Positions 14,841 to 25,724 of a DNA stretch of 64,000 nt are shown one piece after another. The notes under the pieces were generated by a model. It was given only the letters and a program-made list of their open reading frames with translations. It ran no database searches and had not been told where the DNA came from. Location of the stretch: positions 1-64,000 of the forward strand of contig DAORDH010000021.1 of assembly GCA_035345875.1 (NCBI GenBank), written 5' to 3'. The position numbers and the translations under genes were made by a program. Origin of the DNA: UBA2033 sp035345875 (GTDB lineage: Bacteria > Spirochaetota > Leptospiria > Leptospirales > Leptospiraceae). Position 1 is the first letter of the stretch. Each line of letters starts with the position of its first letter.

Positions 14841-17374
14841 CCTCTCTTAGCTTCGAATTCCTCTTCTAATGCAAATATTTTTTCATTTTCAGGATCAATA
14901 TTTTTCAATTGGTTAATTGTATGTTCTGCTTTCGAAAAATTAGAAAGCAAAATATAAATTTCCGCTAGATGAATTAAATACACAGTGTTGTTTGGTTCTC
15001 TCATTTTAAGTCTTTCTGCATAATCTAAAGCTGATTCATATTTCTTAAGCCTTTTCAAACAAAAAGAGACTAAGTAAATCATATCCAAATCTTCTGGTCT
15101 TTCTTGAATGTAAGGAATTCCAATTTCACAAATCTTGACAAAACTCTTAGTATTTAAATATACTCTCATCATTTCTCGAAGAATGGCAGGATGATTCGGA
15201 TTTCCATTATTTGCTTCCATCAAAATTTTCATTGCCTTTTGATTATGACCTTTCTTTTCTTCTTGAATAGCAGACTGAACTAAATCCATTTCTTGATCAG
15301 AAAGTTCAGGAACTTCATGAGTTTTTCCGGTATATTCAAGACGGAGAAGCGACAAATCATCAGTAACCTCTCCTTTACTTTTTAATACTTCTTGAATCTT
15401 ATTTAGATCTCCATTTGAGTTCTCTACTATATTTAAAAATAAATTTTCATCCTCATTAATCAGTTTTTTTCCGGAAGCGTCACTTCCAATCGAAATATCA
15501 TCTCTTCCATCTGAACCCAAAAACAATATATCCCCAGGTCGAATTAAAAAAGTATCAATTACAATTCCACCCTGTGCGTCTGGAGTTCCCAATTTTCTAT
15601 AGAAAGATTTCGTTTCTAGAAAGGAAGCTTTGCCTTCTCTATATAAAACGGCTAACGGATGCTCAGCATTCATAATATAACAAAATCCATTCGATTCATC
15701 CACAAGACCAAGAATCATTGAAACTAACATAGATCCATCAAATGTTTCAAATGTTTTATGAAGTTCGATAAAAGTATTTTTTAGCCAACGTTCAGGAGAT
15801 GTTTGACTTGTATCAAAATTAGAATGCGTCCTCTCTATAATTGCATGAAATACAGAACCAAGTATTAAAGCCCCACCTGCTCCTTGAATTGATTTGCCCA
15901 TTGCATCTGCATTTAAAAATACGGAATAGGTTTTATTCGCCAATTGAATTGAGTCAGTAGCGCAAAGATCTCCTCCAATTTCATTTCTCTTATTTTTAAA
16001 TACAAATTCTTTCTTTTGTTTTACTAGAAAATCTACTTTAACAGTTTCTGATTGAATTCTATTTCTTCCAAGTGGCTTTAAAAGAAGAGATGTTAAAAAA
16101 TAATCTCCATCCTGTTGGTTTTTTAAAAATGTTACTTCTTGAAGAGTTCTATTTAACTCCTCTGTTCTTTCTTTAACCTTATCCTCTAACGTCTCAGCAT
16201 AATTTTTTAATTCTAAATTCTGTCGATCTATCGTGTCAGCCATTTGATTAAAAGTCTTTGCCAATTCACCAAACTCATCTTTTGATTGGATTTGAATTCG
16301 TTCCTTTAAACCTTTACTACCACTCGCAATTCCTCTCAATATATCAATAATACTCATAAGAGGAGATAAACTTCTTTTGACAATAAAGGAAACAGCGACA
16401 CCTGTAAGGAGTAACGTTACTATAGTCAAGATTATATTACGAATAATAATACCTATCATCAAGGAATAAGCTTCCTTCTCATTAACAGCGATAACCAATA
16501 TGAATCTTGCATCGGTCTCAGTAATATATAAAGAATGAACTTGGTCTTGAATTATTATATCTGATTCCTTAGAGATTTCTCCTTTTTGAATATTTCTGAA
16601 ATCATTATTCTTTAACCAAGACAATTCTCTATAGTCTTTTAATAAATAAATTTCATTGGGAAAAAAAAGGATCTTTTTACTCTCTCTGTCAATTAAAACC
16701 GCAAAGGAGCTCTTTGTAATATTCAATTTTGAAAGAAGATCTTTTATAGATTTCAAAGTCCAGTCGATAGTCGACATCCCAATTATTTTTTTTGTTTTGT
16801 CATACATAATTGTGCAGAGGGTAATAAAGATTACCTGCTCATTGCCTAAGCTATCTTTGTATGGTGTTGTTCTATAATATTTTTCAGATCTAGGCGTATT
16901 TCGATTCCAACTTTCTGGCAAAGCTTGCAAATACCAATTTTGCTTAAAATAATTATACGAATCGTTTGAATATTCCCAAGTAATGTCTACATTACCGTTT
17001 CTTAAAATTCCATATAGCCCAAAGTATTTCTCCCCAAGTAAATTTGGTTCATACCAAATGCCACCACCGGTAATATTCGAAAACCCTTTCATCTTATCTG
17101 TTATCACAGAAGGTAGAATGTCTTTGGGTTTCTCCTGAATTTTTGTATTGTAAAAAATTTCTCCAGTCTGTGCTAAATCTTTTCCAAAGATTTCTGTTGT
17201 ATTTGTAGCTCTATTAATTTCTGAGAGAAAAAAAGATACTGAACTATGAATTTCTTTTTGTATGGATTCTTTAGCTTGGGAATAAAAAACAAAAGTATTG
17301 ATCCCCATTGCGAGCAGAAAAATCGTTAACACTGTGCTCAATGTAAAAAAAGTAATTTTTGTTCTGAGCTTCAT
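14837..17374 (-). CDS. Cache-HAMP-SpoIIE phosphatase with C-terminal TPRs
   Basis: 845 aa. Order: membrane helix (about 7-29), periplasmic double-Cache-type sensor (about 30-300, with WYLQALPES), second helix (about 306-330), HAMP (330-390), coiled coil (385-425), PP2C/SpoIIE phosphatase (about 450-640) and TPR repeats (about 700-840). Phosphatase motifs are EIGGDLC, ADAMGKSIQGAGGAL and LGSDGRDDI, a variant of the usual DVSGHG form, but with the metal-binding aspartates kept. It should dephosphorylate an anti-anti-sigma STAS protein in response to an external ligand. Its stop overlaps the converging FGE-like gene by four bases. Its C-terminal half is a close paralogue of the gene at 41169-43700. 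Confidence 0.92.
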   Translation of the reverse strand: MKLRTKITFFTLSTVLTIFLLAMGINTFVFYSQAKESIQKEIHSSVSFFLSEINRATNTTEIFGKDLAQTGEIFYNTKIQEKPKDILPSVITDKMKGFSNITGGGIWYEPNLLGEKYFGLYGILRNGNVDITWEYSNDSYNYFKQNWYLQALPESWNRNTPRSEKYYRTTPYKDSLGNEQVIFITLCTIMYDKTKKIIGMSTIDWTLKSIKDLLSKLNITKSSFAVLIDRESKKILFFPNEIYLLKDYRELSWLKNNDFRNIQKGEISKESDIIIQDQVHSLYITETDARFILVIAVNEKEAYSLMIGIIIRNIILTIVTLLLTGVAVSFIVKRSLSPLMSIIDILRGIASGSKGLKERIQIQSKDEFGELAKTFNQMADTIDRQNLELKNYAETLEDKVKERTEELNRTLQEVTFLKNQQDGDYFLTSLLLKPLGRNRIQSETVKVDFLVKQKKEFVFKNKRNEIGGDLCATDSIQLANKTYSVFLNADAMGKSIQGAGGALILGSVFHAIIERTHSNFDTSQTSPERWLKNTFIELHKTFETFDGSMLVSMILGLVDESNGFCYIMNAEHPLAVLYREGKASFLETKSFYRKLGTPDAQGGIVIDTFLIRPGDILFLGSDGRDDISIGSDASGKKLINEDENLFLNIVENSNGDLNKIQEVLKSKGEVTDDLSLLRLEYTGKTHEVPELSDQEMDLVQSAIQEEKKGHNQKAMKILMEANNGNPNHPAILREMMRVYLNTKSFVKICEIGIPYIQERPEDLDMIYLVSFCLKRLKKYESALDYAERLKMREPNNTVYLIHLAEIYILLSNFSKAEHTINQLKNIDPENEKIFALEEEFEAKRG

Positions 17375-17514
17375 CTTCCTTTATTAACGAACATTACAAT
17401 CTTCTATTTCAATCAAAAAAAGAATTTCTAAAGATTTATTTTAAAAAACTAAATTACTCAACCCGTATTCTATCTAATCTATAAAAGCAATGATTGATTT
17501 GTTAAGCCAAACAC

Positions 17515-18372
17515 TTAGCTCTTCTTTTTTAGAACTGCAAATAAGGTATTATTTATCATAATTGTCTTAAAGCTTACTATCCAAACAAATTTGGTTAGAT
17601 AGTAAAAGAGCATCTTTCCAATCTTTCCAAAACTACTTTTACTTCCTGCAAAGGATAATATTGGAGTTAAAACAAAATAGTCTGTTTCAAAATAGCCAGT
17701 TTGAGCAGCTAACATAGATAATGTTTTTCGCGAATAATCATTGATATGATCTTTAGCTTCTAGATAATGCACGTCGGGTCTCATTCCCTTTAAAGCAACT
17801 TTTAGTTTTGCTTTTATTAGCTGCACAGGAACATTCGGAGTTTGTAAAAATAATATTCCTCCTGGTTTTAAAATGGAATACAAATATTCAAGTAAAGGCT
17901 GCGGTTTCGGTATATGTTCAATTACGTCCCACAGAGTAATAATATCAACGGAACCTTTCCCAATTCCACTATTCTGAACCATTCCAGGGTATACCGTTGT
18001 TAGCCCATTCTTCTCTCTTGCAAATTTTACAGCTGGCTCTGACATCTCAAATCCAATCGAAGTCCAGTTTGGTTTTTTCTCTTTTAACATCTTTATAAAA
18101 AAACCAAGACCACATCCAACATCTAAAATTGTTCCAGAATCTTTCTGCATAAAGGTTTCAATAAACTCTGAATAAATTGCTCTATGCGCATGATCCCACC
18201 AATCCAAATCATATTCCTGATCACCCTCTCCCCAATAACCATCGTAATGCTCTTCTTGTTCATACGTTGAAAATACATGACTACAAGAATTACATTTAAC
18301 AATGAGTATCCCATTCTCATTAAATACTGGATGATTATCAGAACTACTACAAAGATAACATACTTGATTCAT
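17515..18372 (-). CDS. Class I SAM-dependent methyltransferase with N-terminal zinc-ribbon-like motif
   Basis: 285 aa. Two C-x2-C pairs at the N-terminus (C5/C8 and C27/C30) probably bind zinc. The methyltransferase domain follows, with motif I ILDVGCGLGFF (about 82-92), the acidic FEMSEPAVKFA, and WDVIEHIPKP as the post-I region. This layout (Methyltransf_23 with a ribbon) is common in sugar or surface-polymer biosynthesis. The C-terminus has a hydrophobic patch that may dock to membrane. It follows the exported-protein gene by 2 bp. Substrate unknown. Confidence 0.85.
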   Translation of the reverse strand: MNQVCYLCSSSDNHPVFNENGILIVKCNSCSHVFSTYEQEEHYDGYWGEGDQEYDLDWWDHAHRAIYSEFIETFMQKDSGTILDVGCGLGFFIKMLKEKKPNWTSIGFEMSEPAVKFAREKNGLTTVYPGMVQNSGIGKGSVDIITLWDVIEHIPKPQPLLEYLYSILKPGGILFLQTPNVPVQLIKAKLKVALKGMRPDVHYLEAKDHINDYSRKTLSMLAAQTGYFETDYFVLTPILSFAGSKSSFGKIGKMLFYYLTKFVWIVSFKTIMINNTLFAVLKKKS

Positions 18373-18374
18373 TT

Positions 18375-18935
18375 CTATTCCTTAACGTATGAATAAAACA
18401 CATCCCAAATCCCCCAAAAACGACCGTTAGCCGTAGAATCTGGTATGAGTGTAACATTAATTCGACCAGTTGGACATTCTACTGGATCAACCGTAATGCG
18501 ATATGGATTGGATCCTGAACTATTCTTATCAAAGTATATTTTAGCTTTTGTCTTTCCATTGATTAAAACTGTTAGTGCACGGATAGGATAGATTTCATTA
18601 TTGAGTCGATCGTAGGTAGTCAGGTCTAAATAAAGATAAATTGGTTTTTTGTTTGCTGTGTCAAAAGTTAGATAAAAAGAAAATCCTTGTGATGGAATCA
18701 TTCTACAAATTCCATCCTGTAAACCATACTTTCCCGAATCTGGTTTCAAACTCATTCCTTGAAAGTTTGCCCAGCGTCTCAATTCATCATAGCCAGCAAA
18801 GTCTTCTGGATTTAGCTTTTCCCCATTCTCTCCTGTATGATTAAAATTGATATACTTTTTAAAGGGAGCCATCTCATCAGATATTAGAGAAGAGGTCATT
18901 AGGAATATTAGAAGAGTTAAAGTTTTGTAGTTCAT
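18375..18935 (-). CDS. Exported protein of unknown function
   Basis: 186 aa. A short signal peptide (about residues 1-19, ending SSLISDE) is followed by a predicted all-beta domain with many aromatic residues (SFYLTFDTA, IYLYLDLTTYDRL, GRFWGIWDVFYSYV). It has the look of a carbohydrate-binding or jelly-roll module, but I cannot name a family. It lies 2 bp upstream of the methyltransferase gene in the same direction, so the two are probably one unit. Two cysteines could form a disulphide. Confidence 0.7.
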   Translation of the reverse strand: MNYKTLTLLIFLMTSSLISDEMAPFKKYINFNHTGENGEKLNPEDFAGYDELRRWANFQGMSLKPDSGKYGLQDGICRMIPSQGFSFYLTFDTANKKPIYLYLDLTTYDRLNNEIYPIRALTVLINGKTKAKIYFDKNSSGSNPYRITVDPVECPTGRINVTLIPDSTANGRFWGIWDVFYSYVKE

Positions 18936-19057
18936 AATTGTTTTTGTTCTATGAATTTCTATATAGATATGCTTTTATGATTGCATTCATAGTCAAGTCC
19001 TAAAGACATAGATAAAAAAGATGAGCGATAGATTTTTCATTTTTTAAAAGGCTTCTT

Positions 19058-19990
19058 GTGAAAGTATTCAATGATATTCAAGAAATAGAAGGCAATGTTC
19101 CAAATGGTTCCGTTATTACTCTAGGAAATTTCGATGGCATTCATATTGGTCACCTCTCTCTCATTAAAAGAGTCAAAGAAGTTTCCAAAGCAAAGAAACT
19201 CCCCTCTATCCTAGTCACCTACTTCCCTAATCCAGCAATTGTTCTTGGAAAGAAAAAAAATCTAAAATCAATTTATACAGAAGAAATCAAACGGGAATTA
19301 ATTGAATCCTTTTCGCTTGATATGCTACTTACAATTCCTTTTACTCATGAATTCTCTACCATGCATGCATATGAATTTACAAAAAACATTTTAGTAGATA
19401 AGCTTAAGCCACATCATATCATAATAGGCTTCAATCATTTCTTTGGAAAAGATAGACAAGGTGATTTTGCTTTTTTACAATCACATGCAGAAGAATTTGA
19501 TTACAGCGTAGAAAAGATCGATCAAGTCTATTTTAACGGAGAACCTGTTTCCAGTTCCAATATTCGAACTTATATTCAAAATGGAGATATTGCAAAGGCT
19601 AACAGTGTGTTAACCCGACCAGTCATGATTCGTGGCAAAGTAGTGAAAGGGTTTCAGAGAGGAAGACAGATTGGTTTTCCAACAGCTAATATTCAGTTAG
19701 CCGGAGAAAGCCTAATTCCTCCCGATGGAGTCTATTCTGTATTTGTAGTTATAAACCAAAAAAAATATAAAGCAATGTTAAACATAGGAAAAAATCCTAC
19801 CTTTGAAAATCAAGACCAATCCATTGAAGCACATATTTTTGATTTCAATGAAGAAATTTACGGACAAACAATTGATTGTCATTTCATAGACCGTATCCGT
19901 GATGAAATTAAATTCAGTGGAATCGATGCACTCAAAGAACAACTTCAAAAAGATGCAATAGCCGCAAAGCAATCTCTACAGAGCAGATAA
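19058..19990 (+). CDS. ribF: Bifunctional riboflavin kinase/FAD synthetase
   Basis: 310 aa, normal length. The N-terminal nucleotidyltransferase domain has GNFDGIHIGHL (about 23-33) and NHFFGKDRQGDF; the C-terminal riboflavin kinase domain has GFQRGRQIGFPTANI and NIGKNPTF. Converts riboflavin to FMN and then FAD. The start is GTG, with AAAAGG six bases upstream. The last 15 bases overlap the converging gene at 19976. Confidence 0.95.
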   Translation: MKVFNDIQEIEGNVPNGSVITLGNFDGIHIGHLSLIKRVKEVSKAKKLPSILVTYFPNPAIVLGKKKNLKSIYTEEIKRELIESFSLDMLLTIPFTHEFSTMHAYEFTKNILVDKLKPHHIIIGFNHFFGKDRQGDFAFLQSHAEEFDYSVEKIDQVYFNGEPVSSSNIRTYIQNGDIAKANSVLTRPVMIRGKVVKGFQRGRQIGFPTANIQLAGESLIPPDGVYSVFVVINQKKYKAMLNIGKNPTFENQDQSIEAHIFDFNEEIYGQTIDCHFIDRIRDEIKFSGIDALKEQLQKDAIAAKQSLQSR

Positions 19991-21907
19991 TTTCATTTTA
20001 CCGTAAATGGATCCCTTTGCACCTAAAGAGAAATGTATCGATTCAATCCAATTAAATGTTTCCAACAAAGGATCTATATCATTTTGAATTGTCTTTTCAG
20101 TATAGAGAGATGATTTTAAACCACCATAGATAAATAAAACTCTCGTATCTTCTTTTAGCCTTTGCCAGTTCAAAACGATATGATGAGGGGATTCCTTCCA
20201 AGGTGATTCAAATTGGGAAGAACGCAAATCAGATAGTGTAGGCTTATTTCCTTTAGCCGCAGCAATGCAATCCTTTGCATTTTCTATATTGGAGGAAATC
20301 CAATTCAATTTATCAATTTGGTATAAGCTAGGAGAATACTCGCTTGACTCTCTAGAATAGTTTTTTATGGGAATGTCTAGATGTGTTTCCTTTTTTGGTT
20401 TCCCTGTTTTAAAAATCGATTTCAAGAATGTATCGTCTGATTTTGTGCTAACATATCCGAGGCTCATATCTGGATACAGTTGATTCACTCCCCCTTTCAA
20501 TTCAGATTTATGAAATAAAATGGCACTTCCTGCACGAGCAGGAAAATAATTCTCCTCTTCAACCTTTCCATTTTTTAGAAAAAGCTTTACCATATTAGAT
20601 AATTCAGGCCAAGCCTCCCCAGGGTTCAATAGGGAGTTAATATATTCTTTTATTCCAATAGAATTCGAGTATATAGCAAGTAATACGTCATTCGGAATAC
20701 TGCTCTGAATTTTTTCTATCGATATCGATCCTTCTGTATTCTCATTTTTTCTTTCTGTTACATAAATATCTGCAGACAAGAGATCATTCTCAGTTTTAAA
20801 AAAGAGAGATATGGATTCTCCATTTTCTGAAATTGGCTTTAAAAATGGAGTAAAGTTTGTATTTGTTAAGTTAAAATAAGCAAGACCAAGAATATCTTCT
20901 TTATAATATTCTTTCATAACGCCTTCCATTTCCTTTTTACCTTGAATCGAATACTTTGATGGTTTGGTTGCAGCTAAAAGGGTCTGCGTTAGTCGTTCAA
21001 TTGAATTTGATACAAAGAAATAATCATCCACTAAAACAAAATAAATTGCACCATTATTTCCATTCACTACACTAATTAATATATTTCCCGTTTCAATTCC
21101 CTCTTCTAAATAACTTTTTTCATAATTATCCTCAGAAACAACAGAAGTATCACTGCCTTCTGATAAATTTTCCTCCTGCGGATTCTCGCTATTAGCTCCT
21201 TCCGGTGAATTATTTGAATTTTCATTTGAAGTTGGATTGTCTTTTTTCTTTTCTTCCTGTGTTTTATCTTTTGCTTCTTTTAATGGAATATTTCTAGCTT
21301 TGAATGATTCAAAAACGTTAATACCAAACTGAGATTTTAGATTTGTTTTTGCAATTACAGAATAGTTTCCATCTTGAAAAGAAATATAACCAATGCTATC
21401 TGCAAATAATTCTATAAAGTCTGACCAATTGAGTAAGGAGTTTGATTTTAACTCGACTATATATAACACTTCTCCTAATTTTTTAAAAGCTAAAGAAGAA
21501 ATAAATTTTGTCCAAGCTTCCGAGGTTTCAATCTCAGAAAAAAACTTAGCTTTGCTTAGTTTTTCTTTAAGACTTTGCGTTTTTTTAATTTCAATATAAA
21601 ACTCTGCATCTAGAGGAACCATTCCAAATCCAGATTGAATGGATGTGTGCACTTTAAAATGTTTGCGTAAAAGGAAATAACTTGTAGTTCCTAAGCTAGC
21701 TACAAATGGAAAAAACAAAACAAATAAAATGGTTCTCTTTCGATCTGTTAAAATATATTCTTTAAAATGATTGAACTTAGTTTTTATCGACAAGAAAGCT
21801 TTCTGAACAAATTGCAAAAAACTATTTACTAACTTTTCAATCCAGTTTCGTATGATTAAAATTATAAAATTAACTCGACCCTTCATTTTTTCAAAAACTT
21901 GTTTCAT
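19976..21907 (-). CDS. Large membrane-anchored exported protein (DUF3352-like)
   Basis: 643 aa. An unusually long basic and amphipathic N-terminus precedes one membrane helix (about 63-82). The outside part begins GFGMVPLDAEFYIEIKKTQSLKEKL, which resembles the opening of DUF3352 proteins. A low-complexity Glu/Asn/Ser-rich linker follows (about 215-260). The C-terminal half alternates beta strands and helices. Function unknown. It converges on ribF and is divergent from the large lipoprotein gene at 22095. Confidence 0.7.
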   Translation of the reverse strand: MKQVFEKMKGRVNFIILIIRNWIEKLVNSFLQFVQKAFLSIKTKFNHFKEYILTDRKRTILFVLFFPFVASLGTTSYFLLRKHFKVHTSIQSGFGMVPLDAEFYIEIKKTQSLKEKLSKAKFFSEIETSEAWTKFISSLAFKKLGEVLYIVELKSNSLLNWSDFIELFADSIGYISFQDGNYSVIAKTNLKSQFGINVFESFKARNIPLKEAKDKTQEEKKKDNPTSNENSNNSPEGANSENPQEENLSEGSDTSVVSEDNYEKSYLEEGIETGNILISVVNGNNGAIYFVLVDDYFFVSNSIERLTQTLLAATKPSKYSIQGKKEMEGVMKEYYKEDILGLAYFNLTNTNFTPFLKPISENGESISLFFKTENDLLSADIYVTERKNENTEGSISIEKIQSSIPNDVLLAIYSNSIGIKEYINSLLNPGEAWPELSNMVKLFLKNGKVEEENYFPARAGSAILFHKSELKGGVNQLYPDMSLGYVSTKSDDTFLKSIFKTGKPKKETHLDIPIKNYSRESSEYSPSLYQIDKLNWISSNIENAKDCIAAAKGNKPTLSDLRSSQFESPWKESPHHIVLNWQRLKEDTRVLFIYGGLKSSLYTEKTIQNDIDPLLETFNWIESIHFSLGAKGSIYGKMKLSAL

Positions 21908-22094
21908 TTAGTTTTTCACCTTCTTAAGTTATACATTTTATTTAATAAATCAATAGCTTACAAATTGCAATCATTCGTTTTTATTTTATTAAATTTTTAC
22001 TCTCACCAAGAATTTTTAATTATGATTTGACTTTTTGTGAAATTCTTGCGATTTCTGGTAAATCAAACTGATCGAATGACTGAGTGTAATTTCT

Positions 22095-25000
22095 ATGAAA
22101 CGTTTTCTCCCCCTTTTTTTAGTTCTAATCATTCTGAATACCGCCTGGAACTGTCAAAAAAACTCCAAAAAATTATCAGATCCAAATCTATTTGTAGATG
22201 GATTTCAAAATGCTGGCGGACTCACACTTTTTACACTCTTAGATCCCTATCCAGTTCTCAAAAGACCATTCCAAACATTAAATGTAGATGATTTTAATAC
22301 GAGGCTTGATAATTCTCTAAAAGTTTCAGCAAAAGAAGACATTCTAGGAACTCTTCGGCTAACACAAAGTATCCTCTTAAATGCTCGTCCGCAATTACAA
22401 GCACTTCTTGGACAGACATCCAATATGCTAGCAAGAATTCAAAGAAACAATCCTGCTACTTATTCTAATCTACAACCTCTTCTAGAAAGAATTCGAAACT
22501 ACAGTCAACCCGTTATTCGAAATGTAATCCCAATTACAACTTCATACTTACTACAAGAATATACGACTAAGAGCTCTCTCACAATCAGCAATCAAGTCAC
22601 AAGTTTTGCAAATACTCTTGGAAATGCTGATTCTCAAAAGTGGCTAGAGGATTACCAAGACTTAGCAGTTAAGGCAATCCGTCTCAACTCCACTTTCCGA
22701 TCTTCTTTAGAAAGTGCTACTAACGCTTTTCTAGACCCAATAGTAAGCTCTGATAAAAAACTAAAAAACGGGCTGATTGGAACTATTTATGGTTTTGGAG
22801 AAATGCTCTTCAAAAGAAGTGGTCCCTCACAAAATAAAACTTCAGAAACCACTATCAAAGAGCTAATGGTAAATTTAGAAAAATATTTCACTGTCGGAGG
22901 AAGCGGATATACATCTATTTATAGCACAAGCTATTCTACTCCTGTCACGATTAATTCAGCCGAATTAGGAACCGTTATTGTAGATATCTATAGAAACATA
23001 CGTCAACTGATTCTACCTCCCGCTTCCCCAACCACAAAAGACTCCAGCGCTATCTTAGTAGATAAACTTGCCGAAAATTTACAGCTATTGGATTTTGCTG
23101 GAACAACAACCGGCATAGAAACATCGCTTCTAAACTTGATTTTACAAGATTCAAATGGTAGGAATCGTTTTTCAGATTCTTCTTCTGATCCAATCTCTGC
23201 GCTGGAAAGTTTATTTCTAACATTAAGTATTGTAGATAGTTTTGGCTATGTTTGGAATGTTGCACAATGGGATAGGACTTGGGTCACAGGATCCACATTC
23301 GGGCAGCTCAATCTAGGAGATAGTCTCTGGGCGCTTCAGTCTACTATGCAGTCAGGAACTCAAATTAATTTCAACTTTATTATGACCTCAAGTAAAAATA
23401 GAGGAAGAGTTTTTAAGAATGGAACCGCTCTAACTGGGACTAATGGCATTGATTTTAATACCGCTGAACTTTCCCTACTCGAAGCAGAGTCTATCGGTCC
23501 AACTCTCCCAATTGAATCCTCTAGTACTGGAACGGATTTAATTTATAGAAATACTGTGCCTTGGGTTCTCAACTGGGTTAAACGAGTAACGTTTTCTGGA
23601 TACGGACCTTACTATAATAAAAACAAAAAAGACGGCAATGGAAATTTCTTAGCACCAGATGGAAGTATCGCTCGCTATGCAAATGGAACTGAAAACCGTT
23701 TCAAGCCTACTTGGCAAACAGCAAAGTATAAAGTTTGTGTGAGCAATGCTGCGACCACAGCCGCTAATTGTAAAGATGTTGGAATGGGCGGTTATGAATA
23801 TCCAACAGGAGGCTCTGGTTGTGCAACGGTGCCTGCTGATCCAGCGGTAGTGGCTCCATGCACCAATGCAAGTAATCCTGGAACAGGCTTTACTATTTAT
23901 GAAATTCCAAAATCGGATTCAGAACGTGCCGTGAATTCAGATGAGGAGGCCTTTTATAAAAACTTTCAGTGGCTATTATACGAGAAACGTTTTGTTGTGA
24001 TCATCCCAGCTAGCGCAAAACTAGATAGCTCTTTAACGTTTCAAGAAGCATTATTTATCATAGCCATTGGAAATGGTCTTAAAGGTATGATGAGTCTGAA
24101 GCCATATTGCAGTGGTTCGACTGCTTCTACCTGTGGAGGCGCTAGCAATGGAACATGGCAAAAAAACACATCGGTCAGCCTGAGGGACAACACTGCTAGC
24201 TATAAAGACTTTACTGCATCCAAATTTTCTAGTGTAGCAGGAGATTCTGTTGTTTATGTGGAAGGATGGGGATATGGAGCCGCTGGAAATTTACCATTTC
24301 AAGAAGCTTTTGTTTTACAGTCCAATGCTGTATGGCCATTACTCATACCAAATCCAAGTCAAGTTTACGGGCTTATTCCTCCTGTAATTTCGTTTAACTT
24401 TCCTGTTTTAGAAAGACTTGGTTTTACTACCAGTGCAACTGTAATACCTAGTTCGACTTCTACTTATTGGGAACAAAGAAATAAGCTTTTACCTCTGATC
24501 GCAGCTCTTGCTAAAACGCTAGATGACCAAGCAGACCAAACAGTAGCTGGTAAAAATCCTTTTACCCTCCTGACTGATTTAAGTAAAATTCTCTCAAGAC
24601 CATATGTATTTATAAACACTGACAATGTAATTTTGCCGAATCCTCAATACACTGTTAAACCTACCATCGTAGATATCCGCCTTACTGATGATAATCCAAT
24701 TCGAAGTGCTACAGCGACACCAGCCGAATATTTGCCTTCTTCTATTATCTTTTCACCAGTATCATTTTTAGTTGAGAGCCAAAGAAAATTTCAAGATGGT
24801 GCGTTAGTATTAGCAGCTCAAACTGATTTTATTACAAATTTAGTCCAGATGTTTGTTGCATTAGGAGATTCTAGTAAAAAATCAGGTAGAACAAAAATCT
24901 GGGCAGCGGTGCAAAAGCTACTTGGAGAAATTAAAATCAACTCAGATGGAGCAACTTCTTCAATACAATACAATTTGCAACAATTTGTAATCGATAAAGT

Positions 25001-25634
25001 TGCTGTTCTTGCCGCGTATCCCGATACAAGATCTACCAATGTAACCGATAGTTCCTGGAATGGAGTAAATGACTCTGTAGCATTTGCAAGAGATTATTTT
25101 TCTAAAACATCTGGCTACTCAATTGTAAAAAATATAGATTTCATTCTTGGATTGATAATCGATGTGACTCCTACTAGCTCTGAGGTGACATCTCTATTTA
25201 ATATGCTGGATTCTCTTCTCACAAAAGAGTCTAACGGTTATTACAATCTGACGAATATATTGACTCTTTATGTCCCACCAGTCTTAATTCAGACAGCGCC
25301 ATACGGTAGAAATTTATTTGGGGTTTTTTATTCACTTGCTATCCCTGGTGGCTTTGTTGACTATATGGAAAATAAAATGACTTTTATGCCATACAGCATT
25401 GCTAATTTTATATCGGACACAGAAAGACTTTTAAACTCGAGTATGATTACAACTACCTCAAATACGCCAGATTCTCTTCTTTATTCTAGCGGTGTCTTAA
25501 TTCGTGTCTTTGCTGATATTTACCAATACGGAAAGAAACTTGAAAAACAGGGATTGTCATTTGCTGATAATTTAAATGTAAATGAAAGCACTTCTGTGTT
25601 TCAAAGATTGAATATAATCTTTAGTATAAAATAA
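22095..25634 (+). CDS. Very large lipoprotein of unknown function
   Basis: 1179 aa. Signal peptide with lipobox TAWNC (C20). The N-terminal third is helical (LRLTQSILLNARPQLQALLG, LLERIRNYSQPVIRNV) and the middle is rich in Gly, Ser and Thr with several cysteine pairs (SNAATTAANC, GGSGCATVPAD, APCTN). I recognise no catalytic domain. It is the first of two giant lipoproteins 90 bp apart in the same direction, followed by a hydrolase-like gene, so a shared outer-envelope function is plausible. The start ATG has no clear ribosome binding site. Confidence 0.8.
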   Translation: MKRFLPLFLVLIILNTAWNCQKNSKKLSDPNLFVDGFQNAGGLTLFTLLDPYPVLKRPFQTLNVDDFNTRLDNSLKVSAKEDILGTLRLTQSILLNARPQLQALLGQTSNMLARIQRNNPATYSNLQPLLERIRNYSQPVIRNVIPITTSYLLQEYTTKSSLTISNQVTSFANTLGNADSQKWLEDYQDLAVKAIRLNSTFRSSLESATNAFLDPIVSSDKKLKNGLIGTIYGFGEMLFKRSGPSQNKTSETTIKELMVNLEKYFTVGGSGYTSIYSTSYSTPVTINSAELGTVIVDIYRNIRQLILPPASPTTKDSSAILVDKLAENLQLLDFAGTTTGIETSLLNLILQDSNGRNRFSDSSSDPISALESLFLTLSIVDSFGYVWNVAQWDRTWVTGSTFGQLNLGDSLWALQSTMQSGTQINFNFIMTSSKNRGRVFKNGTALTGTNGIDFNTAELSLLEAESIGPTLPIESSSTGTDLIYRNTVPWVLNWVKRVTFSGYGPYYNKNKKDGNGNFLAPDGSIARYANGTENRFKPTWQTAKYKVCVSNAATTAANCKDVGMGGYEYPTGGSGCATVPADPAVVAPCTNASNPGTGFTIYEIPKSDSERAVNSDEEAFYKNFQWLLYEKRFVVIIPASAKLDSSLTFQEALFIIAIGNGLKGMMSLKPYCSGSTASTCGGASNGTWQKNTSVSLRDNTASYKDFTASKFSSVAGDSVVYVEGWGYGAAGNLPFQEAFVLQSNAVWPLLIPNPSQVYGLIPPVISFNFPVLERLGFTTSATVIPSSTSTYWEQRNKLLPLIAALAKTLDDQADQTVAGKNPFTLLTDLSKILSRPYVFINTDNVILPNPQYTVKPTIVDIRLTDDNPIRSATATPAEYLPSSIIFSPVSFLVESQRKFQDGALVLAAQTDFITNLVQMFVALGDSSKKSGRTKIWAAVQKLLGEIKINSDGATSSIQYNLQQFVIDKVAVLAAYPDTRSTNVTDSSWNGVNDSVAFARDYFSKTSGYSIVKNIDFILGLIIDVTPTSSEVTSLFNMLDSLLTKESNGYYNLTNILTLYVPPVLIQTAPYGRNLFGVFYSLAIPGGFVDYMENKMTFMPYSIANFISDTERLLNSSMITTTSNTPDSLLYSSGVLIRVFADIYQYGKKLEKQGLSFADNLNVNESTSVFQRLNIIFSIK

Positions 25635-25724
25635 GGGTTTACAAAATATTAGTATGCTTGGGATAATAGAATAAACTAAAAGAATAAATTAATTTACTAA
25701 AAATAAGTTAATGAGGATTTGAAA